In this document: piece by piece, positions 6,460 to 8,825 of the stretch
Position numbering within the stretch: position 1 is the stretch's first letter
Layout of the letters: the number at the start of each line of letters is the position of its first letter
Assembly: GCA_026647295.1 (NCBI GenBank)
Contig: JAPKHB010000149.1
Span: forward strand, 1 to 8,825
Length of the DNA stretch: 8,825 bases
Direction of reading: 5' to 3'
From: Planctomycetota bacterium
GTDB lineage: Bacteria; Planctomycetota; PLA2; JAEUHO01
Program-made: the position numbers and the translations under genes
Notes under the pieces: generated by a model
What the model was told of the DNA's origin: nothing
Databases searched by the model: none
The model's input: only the letters and a program-made list of their open reading frames with translations

Positions 6460-7111
6460 GGGCGCGGGCCGGCGGCGGGCCGGCCTTGGCCAGGAAGCGG
6501 GCGTGGTTCTCGCCCAGCCAGGCCAGGTTGAGCGCGTTCACGGTCACGTGCATCAGGATGCAGGGGAACACGCTCCCGCTCGAGTCGCGCAGCAGGCCCA
6601 GGAGCAGCCCGGCCAACGCGGCAAAGAGCGGGTAGATCCACAGCGCGCGGCGCGGAATGACGTGGACGAGCGCGAAGAGGAAGGTGGTGCCGATCAGGCC
6701 CAGGTGCGGCCACAGCGCGCCGCGAAACAGGAGTTCCTCCGCGGTGCCGCTCAACACGGCCAGCACGAAGGCCTGCTTGCGGGTGATCGGGCCCACCCAC
6801 AGCGAGAGGAGTTGCGCCGCGTCCTGGACGGCGTGCCACGCCTTGAGGCCCACGCGGGTGAGGGCGACCAGGACCAGCCCGACGGCCACGCCCGCGCCCA
6901 GGTGCTCGATGCCCGGAAGCGAGAAGCCCAGCAGCGGTCCCGGATCCCCGCCCGCCTCGCCCCGGATGCGCGCGAAGAGGTCGTAGCCCAGCGCGAACAA
7001 CGCCACGAGGCCGTAGAAGCCGAGGGCGATGCGCACCAGCCGCGCGCCGTCCGGCTCGAGCGCCCCGGGCGGGTGGCGCACGGGGTCGGGGGCGGGGGCG
7101 GAAGGGCTCAC
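6452..7111 (-). CDS. CPBP (CAAX/Abi-type) intramembrane metalloprotease
   Basis: A 219-residue multi-pass membrane protein with the three CPBP/Rce1-like motifs: EELLFR (125-130, the EExxxR motif), FALVH (146-150, FxxxH) and HVTVN (188-192, HxxxN). The glutamates and histidines are the expected metal and catalytic residues. Hydrophobic segments lie at about 27-47, 70-87, 113-123, 137-152, 157-174 and 181-199. Bacterial members are glutamic-type intramembrane proteases or related proteins; the substrate here is unknown. The start is GTG at 7111, with no Shine-Dalgarno but an extended -10-like TGC-TACCCT ten bases upstream. The gene overlaps lpxB by 8 bases and probably forms a two-gene operon with it. 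A link with envelope or lipid A biology is inference from that arrangement only. Confidence 0.85.
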   Translation of the reverse strand: MSPSAPAPDPVRHPPGALEPDGARLVRIALGFYGLVALFALGYDLFARIRGEAGGDPGPLLGFSLPGIEHLGAGVAVGLVLVALTRVGLKAWHAVQDAAQLLSLWVGPITRKQAFVLAVLSGTAEELLFRGALWPHLGLIGTTFLFALVHVIPRRALWIYPLFAALAGLLLGLLRDSSGSVFPCILMHVTVNALNLAWLGENHARFLAKAGPPPARAHG

Positions 7112-7221
7112 GCTGCGGCCCAGGGTAGCAGCCGGCCCGTGTGGCTCCCACCTTGCCGGGCGCGTGACGCCGTATGATGCGCGCCGCGCGCCCGGCGCAC
7201 CCCCCCGCGCGGAGGAACCGC
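7112..7221. promoter_or_regulatory. Divergent promoter region between the protease-lpxB pair and lpxD
   Basis: This 110-bp gap separates two divergent units. Toward lpxD, TATGAT (7173-7178) is a near-consensus -10 box; a TTGCCG (7153-7158) lies upstream, but the 14-base spacing is too short for a normal -35. The implied transcript starts near 7185 and includes the lpxD ribosome binding site. Toward the protease, TACCCT (7127 down to 7122) is preceded by TGC, an extended -10 arrangement, and sits 10 bases before the GTG start. Shared control of lpxB and lpxD is possible, but no operator is recognisable. Confidence 0.4.
7211..7217 (+). promoter_or_regulatory. Ribosome binding site GGAGGAA of lpxD, deciding the start at 7222
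   Basis: GGAGGAA ends 4 bases before the ATG at 7222. The same frame has an earlier ATGATG at 7174-7179, but that lies inside the -10-like TATGAT, has no ribosome binding site, and would add an Arg/Pro-rich head foreign to the family. Confidence 0.7.
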
Positions 7222-8277
7222 ATGCCCGCCCTGACCCTCACGGAACTCGCCCGGGAGTTGGGAGCCCGCCTGGAAGGCGACGGTTCGCGGGTGATCCGCG
7301 GCGTGGCGCCCATCGAGAGCGCCCGCGCCGACGAACTCACGTTCCTGGCCAACCCCGCCTACGCGCCGCGCCTGGCCGCCTCGGGCGCCGGCGCCGTGCT
7401 GGTGGCGGAGGACCACGCGGGCGAGGTGCCGATGGCGGTGCTGCGGGTGGGCAACCCGCGCCTGGCCTTCGGCCGGGCGATCGCGCGCTTTCACCCCCGC
7501 CCCCGGCCGGCGCCCGGGGTGCACCCCAGCGCCGTCGTCGCGCCCAGCGCGCGCCTCGCCGCCGACGTGTTCGTGGGCCCCTGCGCCGTGGTGGGCGAAC
7601 GCTGCGAGGTCGGCGCGGGCAGCGTGCTCCACGCCCACTGCGTGCTCTACGAAGACGTCGTCGTCGGGCGCGCGTGCACGATCCACTCCCACGTCTCGTT
7701 GCGCGAGGGCACGCGCCTCGGCGACCGGGTGGAGATCCACAACGGCAGCGTGATCGGAGCGGACGGCTTTGGCTTCGAGCCCGACGAATCGGGCCGGCTC
7801 GAGAAGATCCCCCAGGCGGGCCGCGTGCGCATCGAGGACGACGTGGAGATCCAGGCCAACGTGTGCGTGGACCGCGCGTCGCTGGGCGAAACCGTGATCC
7901 GCCGCGGCGCGAAGATCGACAACCTGACCCAGGTCGGCCACTCGTGCAGCGTGGGCGAGGACAGCATCCTGTGCGCGCAGGTGGGCCTGGCGGGGTCGAG
8001 CCACGTGGGCCGGCGCGCGATGCTGGGCGGCCAGGCCGGGCTGGCCGGGCACCTCACCATCGGCGACGGCGCCCAGGTCGCGGCCCAGGCCGGCGTGCCG
8101 GGCGACGTGGCGCCCGGCACGGCCGTGGGCGGGTCGCCGTCGGTCGAGATCGGGCTCTGGCGCCGGCAGTTCGTGGCGCTGGCCCGCCTGCCCGAGGCGC
8201 TGAAGACCCTCAAGGCCCTCGTGCGCGAGGTGGAGGGCCTCACCGGGCGCCCGGCACCCCCCTCGGGCCGCCCGTAG
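7222..8277 (+). CDS. lpxD: UDP-3-O-acylglucosamine N-acyltransferase LpxD
   Basis: LpxD transfers a hydroxyacyl chain from acyl carrier protein to the 2-amino group of UDP-3-O-acylglucosamine, the third step of lipid A synthesis, in the cytoplasm. The 351-aa length is normal. An N-terminal uridine-binding domain (about 1-95) has GVAPIESARADELTFLANP (27-45). It is followed by the left-handed parallel beta-helix of hexapeptide repeats from HPSAVV (101-106) to about 305. Diagnostic motifs are IGADGFGFE (178-186), CVDRASLG (215-222) and KIDNLTQVGHS (231-241), where His240 aligns with the catalytic histidine. GLAGSS (255-260) and GGSPSVE (303-309) follow, then a C-terminal helix. The start is set by GGAGGAA four bases upstream of ATG 7222. 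It is divergent from the protease-lpxB unit. A small unknown gene follows after 57 bp of GC-rich palindromic sequence. Confidence 0.95.
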   Translation: MPALTLTELARELGARLEGDGSRVIRGVAPIESARADELTFLANPAYAPRLAASGAGAVLVAEDHAGEVPMAVLRVGNPRLAFGRAIARFHPRPRPAPGVHPSAVVAPSARLAADVFVGPCAVVGERCEVGAGSVLHAHCVLYEDVVVGRACTIHSHVSLREGTRLGDRVEIHNGSVIGADGFGFEPDESGRLEKIPQAGRVRIEDDVEIQANVCVDRASLGETVIRRGAKIDNLTQVGHSCSVGEDSILCAQVGLAGSSHVGRRAMLGGQAGLAGHLTIGDGAQVAAQAGVPGDVAPGTAVGGSPSVEIGLWRRQFVALARLPEALKTLKALVREVEGLTGRPAPPSGRP

Positions 8278-8325
8278 CATCGGGGCCGGCGCCGGTCGGG
8301 CCCGGGGGCCGGCCGGCCGGAGCGT

Positions 8326-8330
8326 GGAGG
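8326..8330 (+). promoter_or_regulatory. Ribosome binding site GGAGG before the gene at 8335
   Basis: GGAGG (extended to GGAGGAGG through 8333) lies 4 bases before the ATG at 8335. The spacing is slightly tight but supports this start. Confidence 0.55.
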
Positions 8331-8334
8331 AGGC

Positions 8335-8736
8335 ATGGCGCGGCTGGTCGGACTGGCGGTGGTGGTGGCGGCGGCCGGCGTCGCGGGCTGGCTGCTGCTG
8401 GGCGCGGGCGAGGACGCGCACGACCGCGCCGTGCTCCCCTTCGCCGACGGCGGGTCCCCGGACGGGGAGCGCGCCGGCGCCCCGCGCCTGGAGGGCGTGG
8501 TCGGGGTGGCCGTGGACGCGGAGGAGTCCGCCGAGGGCGTCCCGGGGGAGTACCGGATCCAGGGCCTGGTGCGCGACGCGGCCGAGCGCCCGGCGGCGGG
8601 CGTGCGCGTCGTGGCCGAACGCACGGGCGACGCGGGGTGGGGCGAGGATCGCTTCAATCGCGACGCCGGCGCGCCGGTCCGCGCCGAGGCGCGTCGGCTA
8701 ACCCCAATACTCCTAAAAAATTGCCATTATGGCTGA
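8335..8736 (+). CDS. Membrane-anchored protein with carboxypeptidase-regulatory-like domain, truncated at a junction
   Basis: The frame starts at ATG 8335 behind GGAGG. It opens with a hydrophobic segment (residues 4-22), which is either a signal anchor or an uncleaved signal peptide. A polar, acidic linker (about 25-72) follows, then YRIQGLVRDAAERPAAGVRV (73-92), which has the pattern of the first strands of a carboxypeptidase-regulatory-like (transthyretin/Ig-like) beta domain. Such domains occur in repeats in large extracytoplasmic proteins. The native part appears to end near residue 121 (about 8697). The last 12 residues (LTPILLKNCHYG) are read from lower-GC DNA that codes on the opposite strand for something else. 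The gene is therefore a 5' fragment, and the stop at 8736 is probably accidental. Its function is unknown. Confidence 0.55.
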   Translation: MARLVGLAVVVAAAGVAGWLLLGAGEDAHDRAVLPFADGGSPDGERAGAPRLEGVVGVAVDAEESAEGVPGEYRIQGLVRDAAERPAAGVRVVAERTGDAGWGEDRFNRDAGAPVRAEARRLTPILLKNCHYG

Positions 8737-8825
8737 CCGCCATTGTGGAGCGCCCTTCAGCTTCAAGCCGGTCCATTGTCTGGGCCACCACAGGATCAAG
8801 GCGATGCCCGTCAGTTTCCGCAAAG
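8654..8825 (-). CDS. Heavy-metal P-type ATPase fragment, both ends missing
   Basis: The minus frame entering at 8824 reads FAETDGHRLD, then about 35 residues that include MDRLEAEGRSTMAVSHNG and FLGVLGLADAPR. That is the pattern found in heavy-metal (P1B-type) transport ATPases just before the P-domain TGD region: LEAEG(K/R)T.M.V...G..LGV(I/L)GL.D.PR. Such pumps export or import metal ions across the inner membrane. Only about 47 residues are present. Similarity can be followed to about 8684-8698; beyond that the frame runs through sequence belonging to the plus-strand gene and meets a stop at 8654-8656. The DNA from 8701 is about 54% GC with AT-containing codons (AAT, TTT, TTA), unlike every other gene here, so it comes from another genome or region. 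No domain outside this short stretch can be checked. Confidence 0.65.
   Translation of the reverse strand, partial: FAETDGHRLDPVVAQTMDRLEAEGRSTMAVSHNGNFLGVLGLADAPRRGPARRRRD
8690..8701. other. Composition junction (chimeric or recombinant breakpoint)
   Basis: At about 8690-8701 the sequence changes from very GC-rich plus-strand coding DNA to about 54% GC minus-strand coding DNA. Both reading frames can be followed across CGCGTCGGC (8690-8698), so a short shared microhomology may lie at the join. No repeat, tRNA or attachment-site motif is visible. Confidence 0.6.

Noticed and set aside
3304..6531. Very long open frames on both strands across the toroid and lpxB genes (about 1000 residues each)
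   Set aside because: They are Arg/Ala/Gly/Pro-rich shadows produced by high GC and few stops, and they run across the boundary of two convergent genes with clear family motifs.
7174..7221. Earlier ATGATG start for lpxD
   Set aside because: It overlaps the likely -10 box, lacks a ribosome binding site and adds an atypical Arg/Pro head; GGAGGAA points to 7222.
8280..8320. GC-only palindromes between lpxD and the next gene (CCGGCGCCGG, GGCCGGCCGGCC)
   Set aside because: Self-complementary GC strings arise often by chance here. There is no T-run and no single best hairpin to support a terminator.
7108..8421. Long minus-strand frame opposite lpxD
   Set aside because: It is His/Ala/Arg-rich with no domain pattern; lpxD on the plus strand accounts for the sequence.

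Overview
The window is very GC-rich DNA (mostly about 75% or more) with tightly packed genes, consistent with a Gram-negative, lipid A-making bacterium. The best lineage hint is the secreted prenyltransferase/squalene-oxidase-repeat protein. Its end-to-end motif pattern is, from memory, typical of Planctomycetota, so I read the source as a high-GC planctomycete or a relative, probably from a metagenome. That placement is inference.

Layout, left to right. (1) Positions 1-687, minus strand: a membrane protein I do not recognise. It runs off the left edge and is interrupted at 81-159 by a 73-bp lower-GC segment between two TTGGCG copies. (2) 805-3189, plus: a compact UvrA-like DNA-damage ATPase of 794 aa that lacks the region expected to hold the canonical insertion domain. 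(3) 3311-5071, plus: the secreted toroid-fold protein. (4) 5104-7111, minus: an overlapping pair, a CPBP/CAAX-type membrane protease followed by LpxB (lipid A disaccharide synthase) with an extra N-terminal membrane segment. (5) 7222-8277, plus, divergent from that pair: LpxD (UDP-3-O-acylglucosamine N-acyltransferase). (6) 8335 to about 8697, plus: the start of a membrane-anchored protein with a carboxypeptidase-regulatory-like domain. It is cut off where the DNA changes abruptly to about 54% GC. (7) From about 8698 to the right edge, minus: a fragment of a heavy-metal P-type ATPase from a different compositional background.

Functionally, lpxB and lpxD give an outer-membrane lipid A theme arranged around a 110-bp divergent promoter region. 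The UvrA-like protein and the toroid protein look like independent cargo. The coding core is mostly ordinary. The most notable items are the two foreign-looking segments near the ends (a 73-bp frame-breaking insertion and the chimeric right end), which could be real rearrangements or assembly artefacts, and the unusual domain make-up of the UvrA-like protein. I see no CRISPR array, tRNA, rRNA, complete insertion sequence or defence system.
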